Shown one piece after another: positions 34,828 through 43,164 of a DNA stretch of 46,729 nt. Every line of letters begins with the position of its first letter. The stretch's first letter is position 1. The stretch lies in contig NZ_JH584243.1 of NCBI RefSeq assembly GCF_000241485.1, forward strand, positions 154,314 through 201,042, in the 5' to 3' direction. The notes beneath the pieces are model-generated. The model searched no databases and was not told the DNA's origin. It saw only the letters and a list, made by a program, of their open reading frames with translations. The position numbers and the translations under genes are program-made. The DNA is from Sphingomonas sp. PAMC 26605 (GTDB lineage: Bacteria > Pseudomonadota > Alphaproteobacteria > Sphingomonadales > Sphingomonadaceae).

Positions 34828-35701
34828 CCGGACGCTCGAAAAGGAAGGACCACGGTCTCCTCGCCCGACGGGCGAGGTCAGCGCTGTGCGGAAGCTGGTA
34901 TTGGACGGTTTCGACGAGATCGCCCATGCGTGGGAACCGCTGCTGCGACGATGGTCGTTGCGGATCGAGTTGTCGGCGATCTTCACACATTCGCGGCCGC
35001 ATGTAACGTTCACGCCGACGCGGTACACGCGTGGCACCGGCCGCTGCGAACTTGCCGATCTGCTGATCGTCGTCGACCATCAGGACTATGGCGGCGTGAT
35101 CCAGGATCGCCGGGCGGCGCTGGTTCAGGCCAAACGACTCAAGGGTGGGGAAATCAAGCTGTCGGGAAGCGATTGGACCCAGCACGAGTTGCTGCTCGAC
35201 CTGCCTGCCTTCAGTTTCGTTGATCCGATTTACGCGCCCGGTCCCCGCGACATTAGAACCGCGCCGCAGGTCGGCGATCCAGACTTTACCGCGGAGTACG
35301 GCGGAGTCGAGGTCGATGGCACGCCCCGGCACTGGGCCTTCTGGATACCAGCTTCGCCCGACGACTTGGCTGCCCCGCTCGCTCTTGGCACATGGCTCGC
35401 TCGCATGGCGGCTGGTCTATCGATGACCGGGCGCATGGCCGAGTCTCATGGCACGGACGATTGGTCAGCGACCGTCGAGGAGCTACTGCGGGTGACGGGG
35501 GCGCTGCCGATCGTCATGAGCGACGATACGATCCTTCGGAAGAACCCAAATGTCGTCGGGCGGGTCGCCGACATGGCCTCTTATCTCTCGGTGCCCACAG
35601 GGCTGAGCGCCGCAGGCGGCCCCCGCAAGCCTGAAATGGAGGACTATTGGCCGGAAGGCCCGATCAGCACCGTGCATCTGACATTCCGTCAGGTCGGGTG
35701 A
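34766..35701 (+). CDS. Mrr-like (QxK) restriction-nuclease-fold protein
   Basis: A 311-residue protein of unnamed family. The stretch GRCELADLLIVV (Glu95, Asp98) followed by AALVQAKRLK (Gln121-Ala-Lys123) is the D...QxK form of the PD-(D/E)XK nuclease core, as in Mrr-type enzymes. The N-terminal ~65 residues are helical (LANVAEQAINRTLEKEG), and the C-terminal half is alpha/beta and unassigned. No methyltransferase is adjacent, so if it cuts DNA it would act on modified DNA or within a multi-gene system. It is divergent from the nuclease/MBL pair. The start codon is uncertain. Confidence 0.6.
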   Translation: MLPLETHHIRALANVAEQAINRTLEKEGPRSPRPTGEVSAVRKLVLDGFDEIAHAWEPLLRRWSLRIELSAIFTHSRPHVTFTPTRYTRGTGRCELADLLIVVDHQDYGGVIQDRRAALVQAKRLKGGEIKLSGSDWTQHELLLDLPAFSFVDPIYAPGPRDIRTAPQVGDPDFTAEYGGVEVDGTPRHWAFWIPASPDDLAAPLALGTWLARMAAGLSMTGRMAESHGTDDWSATVEELLRVTGALPIVMSDDTILRKNPNVVGRVADMASYLSVPTGLSAAGGPRKPEMEDYWPEGPISTVHLTFRQVG

Positions 35702-35737
35702 GGCGCGGAGGCAACTGCCGGAGCGGAGGGCGTGCAC

Positions 35738-35764
35738 GTCAGCATCGTCAGCATCGTCAGCATA
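35738..35764 (+). repeat. Three tandem 9-bp repeats
   Basis: GTCAGCATC occurs at 35738-35746 and 35747-35755, then GTCAGCATA at 35756-35764, just downstream of the QxK nuclease stop in a 270-base gene-free gap. It may be an iteron-like or slipped-strand repeat; with three copies it could also be chance. Confidence 0.6.
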
Positions 35765-35975
35765 GAAATGGAGAGGGTCGCCTGCACCTAAACAAACGGC
35801 AGAAGGTGAGAACGGCTCGACGGCTTCTGAACGACTGATTCTGGGTCGTGGCAGTGCCCGACCGGAAGGCGGCCGACCAAAACACGACAGGCTTCAGCCC
35901 ACGCGAAATTGTTGGTCCGCCAGCAAACGTGGTTCGGAAGCTTCTCGGTGCTGTATGTGTTTGAGCGCCGATACC

Positions 35976-36395
35976 TTATGACGGTTCTTTGGCGCGGTTC
36001 CGCGCTGCGCGCAGTCGCTTGACGTAGTCGACCACTGCCTCTGGCTCATAAGGCTTGTTCAGATGGGGTCCGCTTTCGCAAAGATCTGCAGCGGTATTTG
36101 CAACCCCCTCAAGACTTCCAGCGAGACGAACCTCCAATTGGGGCTGATGGCTCCGAACCCAATGTGCCAGCCCAAAGGCCGGCTGGGAGCCGACCGCACC
36201 GACATCACACAGAATTACGTCGATACCCAGCGAAGCCTCCCTCAAAGCCGTGATAGCTTCTTCGGTCGTGGATGCTTCCACGACGGCATAACCGCAATGC
36301 CGGAGGTAGTCGGCGATTACGTGCCGTGAAATGATATCGGAGTCGACGATCAATATGGCCGGTGTAATGCTGGAAGACTCGGTCGAAGCGCTCAT
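35976..36395 (-). CDS. Single-domain response regulator (degenerate receiver)
   Basis: A 139-residue receiver-only protein. The phospho-acceptor Asp lies in DVILCDVGAV and the conserved Lys in HLNKPYEPEAV. The acidic pair at the N-terminus is VDSD rather than the usual DD/DE run, and the switch Thr/Ser position reads RLAGS (Ala). It may therefore respond weakly or not at all to phosphorylation, or act as a phosphate sink or decoy. It has no output domain. Its start overlaps the stop of the upstream receiver by 4 bases (ATGA), so they form one unit. No histidine kinase is in the window. Confidence 0.85.
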   Translation of the reverse strand: MSASTESSSITPAILIVDSDIISRHVIADYLRHCGYAVVEASTTEEAITALREASLGIDVILCDVGAVGSQPAFGLAHWVRSHQPQLEVRLAGSLEGVANTAADLCESGPHLNKPYEPEAVVDYVKRLRAARNRAKEPS

Positions 36396-36787
36396 TTGAG
36401 TTTTGAGACTTCCTGTTCCACGACGGCAAGCGCATCCAGTATCTGATACGGTTTTGCCAGAAACTTCACGGCACCCTCAGCGAGCGCAATTTCGGGCGAA
36501 AGATGACCCGAGGTAAGGATGACGGGCAGCTCGGCAAGATTTTGCCGAACAAATGCCAACAGGGCCAACCCATCGGTCGAGCCTGGCATGCGCACGTCGC
36601 TCAGAACGAGATCGACAGCCACCCCCGCCCTAAGAATGTCGATCGCTTCATCGCCGCTGATGGCTTCGATAGCTTCATAGCCCGCATCTCGCAGGACATC
36701 AGCGACCAACATCCGGATGAGCATTTCATCCTCAACCACTAATAGGATCGCCGGGCGAGCCCCTGCCGCCTCGTTTACAACATGCAT
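36392..36787 (-). CDS. Single-domain response regulator
   Basis: A 131-residue receiver with intact residues: the acidic VVEDEMLI, Asp in LVLSDVRMPGS, Thr in ILTSGHL, and Lys in FLAKPYQI. It has no DNA-binding or enzymatic output, so it probably acts through protein contacts or as a phosphorelay intermediate, as CpdR/DivK-type proteins do. The start codon at 36787 lies only 6 bases from the inner-left end of an IS element, so the native promoter and ribosome-binding site have been cut off or moved. Confidence 0.88.
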   Translation of the reverse strand: MHVVNEAAGARPAILLVVEDEMLIRMLVADVLRDAGYEAIEAISGDEAIDILRAGVAVDLVLSDVRMPGSTDGLALLAFVRQNLAELPVILTSGHLSPEIALAEGAVKFLAKPYQILDALAVVEQEVSKLK

Positions 36788-36793
36788 TTGCGT

Positions 36794-37841
36794 GGCTTTG
36801 TTGCATAACGTCGCGAGAGGATAACCGCGCTTTTACTTGGAGATGTTATAAGAGGCGGACGGTCACCGGTGTTCCTATTTCAGAGAACCGATTGAGGATT
36901 GCAGCACGGACTTTGAGCTCGGTAATCTGACGATCGAAGGTGCGGGCGACAACGCGTTGACCCAGGAGTTTGAAGCAGTGCATTTTGGTCTCGGCCAGAC
37001 TGCGACGATGATAGCCGCTCCACTTCTTCCAGATGGCGCGACCAAGCCGCTTTGTAGCGCGTAGCGCTTCATTGCGTGCATCGACGCCGGGGCCATCCTT
37101 GATCCACGGTTGCCCGTTGCGGCGGACCGGGATGACCGCATCCGCACCGCGCCCGGCAATAGCGGCATGGCAGTCCCTGGTATCATAAGCGCCATCTCCG
37201 CCGACGCTGAGTATCCGCTCGTCTCCGGGAATTTGCGCCAGGAGAACGGGCAGCGTCGGTGCGTCGCCAATGGCATTCGTCGTGACCTCAATGGCCCGGA
37301 TATCCAGCGTTCCAGCATCAATCCCAAGATGCACTTTGCGCCACTGGCGACGGTAGGACGCGCCATGTTTGCGCGTCTTCCACTCGCCTTCTCCCGTCAT
37401 TTTGATCCCGGTGCTGTCGACCAGCATGTGCAGTCCGCCCGAGCTGGCCCGCCCGCCAAGGTAGACCTTCAACGTCTTCTGCCGGCGGCACAGCGTCGTA
37501 TAATCCGGCACCGGCCAATCCAGTCCCGCCATTTTGATCAGGCTCGCAACCAACCCAGTCACTTGCCGCAAAGGCAGGTTGAACAGCGTCTTCAGCGTCA
37601 GGCACAGCTCGATCGCGCTGTCTGAAAACCGCATCGGGCGACCAGGACGACCACAAGGCACCGATAGCCAATACATCTCTGGATCAAACCATATTTCCAG
37701 CGACCCACGCCGCTTCAGCGCTTCATTATACTCAGGCCAGTTCGTCGTGCGATACACAGGTGCGGCAGGTTTGGGCATCACGCCCATCTATCCCGCTCGA
37801 TTCCCTACGTGAATCCCCAACGTCAGTTTTGCAACAAAGCC
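36794..37841 (-). mobile_element. IS5-family (IS903-like) insertion sequence
   Basis: A 1048-base element bounded by terminal inverted repeats GGCTTTGTTGCATAAC (from 36794) and, on the other strand, GGCTTTGTTGCAAAAC (ending 37841), 15 of 18 outer positions matching. It contains one transposase gene. IS903-group elements make 9-bp target duplications, but the 9 bases on the left (CATTTGCGT) and on the right (GTCTGTGAC) do not match, so the element was probably involved in a deletion or recombination after insertion. Confidence 0.88.
36846..37787 (-). CDS. IS5-family transposase
   Basis: A 313-residue DDE transposase that looks complete. The N-terminus (AAPVYRTTNWPEYNEALKRR) and the RQVTGLVASLIKMAGLDWP block are those of IS903-type proteins. 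Catalytic acids lie in LVDSTGIKMTG, GGDGAYDTRD and SLAETKMHCF. The gene fills the IS and starts 54 bases inside the right terminal repeat. Frame and length are intact, so the IS may still be mobile. Confidence 0.93.
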   Translation of the reverse strand: MGVMPKPAAPVYRTTNWPEYNEALKRRGSLEIWFDPEMYWLSVPCGRPGRPMRFSDSAIELCLTLKTLFNLPLRQVTGLVASLIKMAGLDWPVPDYTTLCRRQKTLKVYLGGRASSGGLHMLVDSTGIKMTGEGEWKTRKHGASYRRQWRKVHLGIDAGTLDIRAIEVTTNAIGDAPTLPVLLAQIPGDERILSVGGDGAYDTRDCHAAIAGRGADAVIPVRRNGQPWIKDGPGVDARNEALRATKRLGRAIWKKWSGYHRRSLAETKMHCFKLLGQRVVARTFDRQITELKVRAAILNRFSEIGTPVTVRLL

Positions 37842-38027
37842 GTCTGTGACAGGATGTAACCTCGGGGCGGCCGCCGTCGAACACCGGACTATAATATCGA
37901 AGACCCAGATAATTTATTTTATGCGCCCGCTGCCAATACTGCAAATCGAAGTGGCAGCGCTGCCCGACGCCAAGGCTGAACCCGGCCGTCGCACGATGCT
38001 CAGGGGATCCTACATATCGGTACCGCG

Positions 38028-38918
38028 ATGACGAATTCGAAAATGAAGACTGCCCGTTCTTGGCACGCGTCCTTCGGCGCCGTGACAAAGGCGTACATCG
38101 AAGACGAATGCGACTATCGCGCCGTGCGATTCCGCGAGACGCCGCCAGAGTTGCTACAGCCGCCGCTGCTCGACGATGTCGTCTGTCTCCACCTCGGTGG
38201 AGCAAAGCGCGTCCGCCGCACCTTTGCAACCCGCCAGACGTTCCACGATGTCGGCGATGCGTCCCTGACGATCATGCCGCGTTGGCAGGAGAACAGCTGG
38301 TTGACGGAAGGTCCTATCAACTATGTACATCTTGTACTCGCGCCGAAGCGGCTAGACGAGATTTCGCTCAGCGAATTCGATCGGCCGAGAGGGCAATATG
38401 ACCTCAACGACACTGTTGGTTTCGAACAACCTCTAGTGGCCCGACTGGCCGAGGAATTGGTGCACCTCGACGAAAGCTCCGATGAGACCCGGCTGTATCG
38501 TGACTGCGTATTCACCGCGTTCGTCGTAGCGCTGCTGCGCACCCGGTCGTCGCTAGGTCGCGAGTCGGCGAAAGCCGCCACAGGCTCGACTGGCGGATTG
38601 CCAGTGTGGAAGCTGAGACGGGTGACCGAATTCATTCACGAGCATTACCTGGAGGATATTGGCTGCGATGCACTCACGACGTTGATCGGCGCGAGCCGGT
38701 CGCACTTCTTCCGCGCATTTAAAATCTCGACGGGTGTAAGCCCTGGCCGCTATCTAGAGCAGCATCGCGTAACCCGGGTCCGCGATGCTCTCGAGCGCGG
38801 AGATAACATCGAGATCGCCACCCTCCAAGGTGGTTTTCGCACGACGCGCGAGATGTCGCGCGCTTTTCGGCGTTGCCACGGCGTGACCCCGACGGAATAT
38901 CGGCGCTGGCGGGGATGA
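38028..38918 (+). CDS. AraC-family transcriptional regulator
   Basis: A 296-residue regulator. The C-terminal ~100 residues hold the two AraC helix-turn-helices (DALTTLIGASRSHFFRAFK and TLQGGFRTTREMSRAFRR) and the closing GVTPTEYRRWR. The N-terminal half is a beta-rich sensor part (LLDDVVCLHLGG, TIMPRWQENSWL) of unknown ligand. The first HTH has IGASRSHFFRAF, a usual match; the second has GFRTTREMSRAF. ATGs at 38028 and 38043 are both possible. It starts ~190 bases right of the IS and is the first gene of the apparently chromosomal segment; the target genes are unknown. Confidence 0.85.
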   Translation: MTNSKMKTARSWHASFGAVTKAYIEDECDYRAVRFRETPPELLQPPLLDDVVCLHLGGAKRVRRTFATRQTFHDVGDASLTIMPRWQENSWLTEGPINYVHLVLAPKRLDEISLSEFDRPRGQYDLNDTVGFEQPLVARLAEELVHLDESSDETRLYRDCVFTAFVVALLRTRSSLGRESAKAATGSTGGLPVWKLRRVTEFIHEHYLEDIGCDALTTLIGASRSHFFRAFKISTGVSPGRYLEQHRVTRVRDALERGDNIEIATLQGGFRTTREMSRAFRRCHGVTPTEYRRWRG

Positions 38919-39192
38919 CTCCTCATTTAACCGAGTCCGATCAAACAGTCGAACTGCGCGGCAAGGCAAGGGCCATATGACACGAAAGCGGATTCCTTAG
39001 GCAAAGCGCTCGTCAGTCTCGCGGCGGACCTTGAGATGGTTCGAGTGGCTAGATGACGACCGGATCTCGCTTGCCGCAGCGCAATAAATGTAACCTAGGT
39101 CGGGCATGACGCGAAAATCAATGGTGTCCGCCGTCTAGGACCGACCTGGAGCGGGACGTCCTTCCCGCTGACGCGCTGTGTTTGGAGGCGAT
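38919..39192 (+). other. Spacer before the five-gene biosynthetic operon
   Basis: About 270 bases without a gene. The promoter of the operon that starts at 39193 should lie here, but no convincing -35/-10 pair was picked out. GGAGG at 39184-39188 is the ribosome-binding site of the first gene. Confidence 0.4.
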
Positions 39193-40038
39193 ATGGAAAA
39201 AGAACGATCGGAAGCCCCTCGCTTCGCGACAACCCTGATCAGATCCGTCCAATCGGCCGACCGAGCGCACCGCTGCGCGATTGCCGTGATGGCCAAAGCG
39301 TCCGCCCCCGGATTGGTCAAAACGCGCCTGTCGCCGCCCCTGACGCCGGTCGATGCCGCGGCGCTCAACAGCGCTTTTCTCGTCGACGTAGCCGCAAACC
39401 TCCACGTCGCGAGCTTGGCGGCACCCATCGACACCTTCATGGCCTTCGGTCCGATCGGTGCCGCACCCTTCTTCGAGAAACGCTTTGGCGCGGAGGTCGG
39501 TTTGATCGAGGTCTGGCATAGGGATTTTGGCGTCTGCCTGTTCGAAACCATGCGGACGCTCTTCGCCCTCGGCTATGGCGCCGCATGCGTCCTCAATTCT
39601 GATAGCCCGACGCTACCAACGGCTCGCCTGATCGAAGCCGCCCATCACTTGGCGAAACCCGGCGACCGCGCCGTCCTCGGGCCTTCGATGGATGGCGGTT
39701 ACTATCTTCTCGGTCTGAAAGCGCCGAGGTCAGAGCCTTTCGAGACAATTTCGTGGAGCACGGAAGTCGTCGCGCAGCAGACCAGGGCGCGGATCGACGA
39801 CATCGGTTTGGACCTTGTCGAGCTCGATCCCTGGTTCGATGTCGACGACGAAGCGACTCTGCACACCTTGAGGTCACAGATTTCAGGGCGCTGCGAGGCA
39901 AGTGCCGAAGCTGGTTTTTCAGCGCCGGCTACCGTCGCCTTCCTTGCTACCCTCGACTCCCGCGGGGAGATGTCGCAGCCGCCCTACCAGGAAGCAAGCT
40001 TCAGCCCGGCGGCCCCGGTGGCGTTGGTCGACGAATGA
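39193..40038 (+). CDS. DUF2064/TIGR04282-type glycosyl- or nucleotidyl-transferase
   Basis: A 281-residue protein of the family called transferase 1, rSAM/selenodomain-associated (TIGR04282). The N-terminal AIAVMAKASAPGLVKTRLSPPL is the nucleotide-sugar binding start; the acidic motif is CVLNSDSPTLP; and LGPSMDGGYYLLGL is the signature of the family. It likely transfers a sugar or nucleotidyl group in a small-molecule pathway. The start is the ATG at 39193 with GGAGG 4 bases upstream, not the in-frame GTG at 39178. It overlaps the membrane glycosyltransferase by 4 bases. Confidence 0.83.
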   Translation: MEKERSEAPRFATTLIRSVQSADRAHRCAIAVMAKASAPGLVKTRLSPPLTPVDAAALNSAFLVDVAANLHVASLAAPIDTFMAFGPIGAAPFFEKRFGAEVGLIEVWHRDFGVCLFETMRTLFALGYGAACVLNSDSPTLPTARLIEAAHHLAKPGDRAVLGPSMDGGYYLLGLKAPRSEPFETISWSTEVVAQQTRARIDDIGLDLVELDPWFDVDDEATLHTLRSQISGRCEASAEAGFSAPATVAFLATLDSRGEMSQPPYQEASFSPAAPVALVDE

Positions 40039-41369
40039 GTGGAAAGGTTTTTCTCGGGATCGTCGCGGGGTCCGCTTCGCTGTTGATCGCGCTGGCGGGA
40101 TTGGGCGCATGGGGTCTGCTCTTCAATTCGGAACCAAAGGTGGTTGGGATCATGATCGCGACCGCCTTTCCTTTCACGCTCTCAGCGTGGTTCGTCATCA
40201 AGTTCGAAGAGTCCCAGAGCGATGTGACCCTACGTCGCGCAACGTGGATCATCATCGTCAGCGCCGCTGTGATGCGCGCCTGCCTCTTGCCGTGGCCTCC
40301 CGACTCATCGGACGTCTATCGCTATGTGTGGGACGGTCGCGTGCAAGCGGCGGGCATCAACCCTTACCGCTACATCCCGGCCGACCCTGCGCTTGCGTCG
40401 CTGCGTGACAACGCGGTCTATCCGAACATTAACCGCGCCGACTACGCGCCGACCATTTACCCCCCCGCCGCTCAGGTCATCTTCCGTACGGTCGGGCTGG
40501 GCCGTGGCGGCGTCGTCGCGATGAAGCTGGTTATGGTCCTCTTCGAAGGCCTCACTGCAGCCTCCATCCTATACCTTCTGAAACGCCGCGGGCTACCCTC
40601 AACCCGAGTCTTGCTTTATGCTTGGTCCCCGCTCGCGCTCTACGAGTTCGCGGGAAGCGGCCATATCGATGCGGCGGCGATCGCGCTTATGATGGCGGCG
40701 ATTATGCTCGCCGATCAGGGACGGCGAGCCGCTAGCGGCGCCCTGCTCGCCGCGGCGACGCTGACCAAATTCTTCCCAATTGTCATGGCGCCTGCACTCT
40801 ACTGTCGATGGGACTGGCGGGCGCCGCTGACAGCCCTCGTCGTGGCGGTCGGCCTTTACCTGCCGTTTCTTTCTGTAGGTTACAAGGTGTTCGGTTTCCT
40901 GTCCGGCTATGCTCATGAGGAAGCGATTGACGACGGGACGGGATTCTTCGTCATCGGGCTGCTGGACCAGCAAATCGATTTGCCCAGCTGGGCCCGGCCG
41001 GCATATCTGGCCATAGCCTTGGCTGTGCTGGCGGTCGGCGCCGTAGCTACCGTATGGCGACGCGTTCCCGGCAAGGTCGATCTGGGCGGAACCTTGTTTC
41101 TGCTGACCGCCTTTACGGTCTTCATGTCGCCGCACCTGCCTTGGTATTTTACCTGGACGCTGCCGCTGTTGTGTTTCGTCCGCAGTTGGTCGGTCCTATA
41201 TCTAACCTGCGCGGCGCCACTGCTATATTGGCAGGCGCACGCCCCGGATGACCCGATCTACATGATCGCCGTTTACCTACCTTTTGCCCTTTTACTCATA
41301 GGCGAGGTCGCATGGCGCGGCGTCGTCCGAATCTTGGAGCGACGTCGAAATGTCAGCTTTGCCGTCTAG
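40035..41369 (+). CDS. Polytopic glycosyltransferase (GT87/mannosyltransferase-like)
   Basis: A 444-residue inner-membrane protein with about ten hydrophobic segments (e.g. IVAGSASLLIALAGLGAWG, AFPFTLSAWFVI). An Asp-rich loop after the first segments (PPDSSDVYRYVWDGRVQ) is the usual catalytic loop of C-type, lipid-phosphate-sugar-using glycosyltransferases. It would transfer a sugar from a polyprenyl donor on the periplasmic side. It starts inside the previous stop (ATGA) and overlaps the radical SAM gene by 20 bases, so translation is tightly coupled. The exact GT family is uncertain. Confidence 0.8.
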   Translation: MSGKVFLGIVAGSASLLIALAGLGAWGLLFNSEPKVVGIMIATAFPFTLSAWFVIKFEESQSDVTLRRATWIIIVSAAVMRACLLPWPPDSSDVYRYVWDGRVQAAGINPYRYIPADPALASLRDNAVYPNINRADYAPTIYPPAAQVIFRTVGLGRGGVVAMKLVMVLFEGLTAASILYLLKRRGLPSTRVLLYAWSPLALYEFAGSGHIDAAAIALMMAAIMLADQGRRAASGALLAAATLTKFFPIVMAPALYCRWDWRAPLTALVVAVGLYLPFLSVGYKVFGFLSGYAHEEAIDDGTGFFVIGLLDQQIDLPSWARPAYLAIALAVLAVGAVATVWRRVPGKVDLGGTLFLLTAFTVFMSPHLPWYFTWTLPLLCFVRSWSVLYLTCAAPLLYWQAHAPDDPIYMIAVYLPFALLLIGEVAWRGVVRILERRRNVSFAV

Positions 41370-42420
41370 CGAAATCATCGAGGATCCACGCCGCTATCAT
41401 CAGGCGGCGCCAGTTGCGCCGACTGCGAGAAACGAGCGGTCTCCGACCTGTCTCTACCTAGAGACGACGAACCGCTGCAATCTCCTGTGCACGACGTGCC
41501 CACGAACCTATGTCGAGCTCGAGCCGCCGGCGGATATGAGCTGGGAACTATTCACCTCGATCGTCGATCAATTGCCCGATCTGCAGCGCGCCGTGTTGCA
41601 CGGTGTAGGCGAACCGATGCTTGTTAAGAACCTCGGCCAGATGGTGCGCTACCTCAAGGATCGCGGCGTCTATGTCCTGTTCAACACCAATGGCACGGTG
41701 CTGACCGAAAAGAGCGGCCGCGCCATGATCGAGGCCGGTCTCGACGAACTTCGTGTCTCGCTCGACGCCTCGAACGCGGCAAGCTACCACGCTATCCGCG
41801 GCAAGAACTATTTCGACCGCATCCTCAAAAATGTGCGCAACTTTCGCACGCTGCAAAAGCGGGAGGGGCACGAAAAGCCGCGCGTTTCCGCTTGGTTGAC
41901 CGGCTTGAAAGAAACGATCAGGGAGTTGCCTGAGTTTGTCCGGGTCGCAGCCGACATCGGCGTCGAGGAAGTCTACCTTCAGCGCTTGGTGTTCTTCGAA
42001 GACGACGCGATCGGCAGGGCCACACCGGATCAAGCGCTTTATGAGAAGCTCTCTGGCGAGGAAGCCGATGCGATAGCGCAGGCCGAGCAAATCGCGGCGT
42101 CCTACGGAATCACGTTCGGGGCCTCGGGCGCTGCGTCGGAGCCCGGGATGAGTCTCCGCCGAGCGGATGACAACTCCCCTTGGTCGTTATGTCGTCGCCC
42201 GTGGACCGTGATGTATGTCACGGCGAACGGCCGGGCCCTACCTTGTTGCATCGCGCCCTTCTCACAGCGCGGCTACGAAAACTACACGCTGGGCGACGCC
42301 ACTCAATCGACACTACGCGAAATCTGGAACGGCGTCCCCTATCAGGACTTCCGAGAGGCGCTCCTTTCCATAGCACCGCCCACTGCCTGCGCGAGTTGCG
42401 GTATGCGCTGGAGCCTCTGA
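41350..42420 (+). CDS. Radical SAM protein with SPASM-like C-terminus
   Basis: A 356-residue radical SAM enzyme. TTNRCNLLCTTCPRT carries the CxxxCxxC ligands of the 4Fe-4S cluster that cleaves SAM. HGVGEPML is the GGE-like segment, and the C-terminus has extra cysteines (LPCCIAP and CASCGMRW) for an auxiliary cluster. Such proteins modify peptides or small molecules by radical chemistry. TIGR04282-type transferases are commonly found beside radical SAM genes, so a shared pathway is likely. It starts within the preceding gene, and the GT2 gene starts 3 bases after its stop. Confidence 0.87.
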   Translation: MSALPSSEIIEDPRRYHQAAPVAPTARNERSPTCLYLETTNRCNLLCTTCPRTYVELEPPADMSWELFTSIVDQLPDLQRAVLHGVGEPMLVKNLGQMVRYLKDRGVYVLFNTNGTVLTEKSGRAMIEAGLDELRVSLDASNAASYHAIRGKNYFDRILKNVRNFRTLQKREGHEKPRVSAWLTGLKETIRELPEFVRVAADIGVEEVYLQRLVFFEDDAIGRATPDQALYEKLSGEEADAIAQAEQIAASYGITFGASGAASEPGMSLRRADDNSPWSLCRRPWTVMYVTANGRALPCCIAPFSQRGYENYTLGDATQSTLREIWNGVPYQDFREALLSIAPPTACASCGMRWSL

Positions 42421-42423
42421 TCC

Positions 42424-43164
42424 GTGACGCACCCCCCCCACCCGCAACACACGCCCCCAGTGGTGCTAATCATACCGACGTTGAACGAAGCGGAGAGTAT
42501 AGCTCAGGTCCTTGCCGAAATTCCGGCCAATTTGGTCTCGCATGTGATTGTCGCCGACGGCGGCAGCCGTGATGGAACGGTCGAGATCGCACGAGGGGCG
42601 GGTGCGACTGTGATCGAAACCGGACGCGGTTACGGCCGCGCCTGCCTGAGCGCCGCCGAAACGGCTTTGCCAAACGCGATTTTGGTGTTCATGGATGGCG
42701 ATGGTGCCGACGACCCGAGCGCGATCACCTGCCTAGTTCAGCCCATCGCCTCCGGCACGCACGACTTTGTGATCGGATCGAGGGTTCGCGGTCGTTCCGC
42801 GCGCGGCAGCCTCGGGCCGCACCAGCGCCTCGCCGGTTTTTTGATCGGGTTGGGAACGGGCGTCCTTTATGGAGTTCGCTACACTGACATGTGCGCGTTT
42901 CGAGCGATCTCACGCAATCATCTGCTCGCGCTCGGCATGCGCGAGTTGACCTACGGTTGGAATCTGGAAATGCAGATGCGCGCCGCGCGGTTTGGTCTTC
43001 GCACGCTCGAGCAACCCGTCGACAATCGCGTCCGCCTAGGCGGCGCGTCGAAAGTGGCCGGTTCCCTCCTCGGTAGCATCCGCGCGGGCAGCCGCATCGT
43101 GACTACGTTCCTGCGACTCGCCCTTGCGCCCAAGCCAAACGCCTCGTCAATGGGATCGAGTTAA
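42424..43164 (+). CDS. GT2 family glycosyltransferase (dolichol-phosphate mannosyltransferase-like)
   Basis: A 246-residue GT-A-fold enzyme. IIPTLNEAESIAQVL, ADGGSRDGT and the metal-binding FMDGDGADDP are all standard for DPM1-like GT2 enzymes that load a sugar on a polyprenyl phosphate. That would supply the donor for the polytopic transferase at 40035. The N-terminus is a His/Pro-rich, GTG-initiated stretch 3 bases after the radical SAM stop. Its stop shares one base with the next ATG (TAATG). Confidence 0.85.
   Translation: MTHPPHPQHTPPVVLIIPTLNEAESIAQVLAEIPANLVSHVIVADGGSRDGTVEIARGAGATVIETGRGYGRACLSAAETALPNAILVFMDGDGADDPSAITCLVQPIASGTHDFVIGSRVRGRSARGSLGPHQRLAGFLIGLGTGVLYGVRYTDMCAFRAISRNHLLALGMRELTYGWNLEMQMRAARFGLRTLEQPVDNRVRLGGASKVAGSLLGSIRAGSRIVTTFLRLALAPKPNASSMGSS

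Noticed and set aside
35738..35764. CRISPR-like array or iteron origin
   Set aside because: Only three directly abutting 9-bp copies with no spacers; too few for an origin and not CRISPR.
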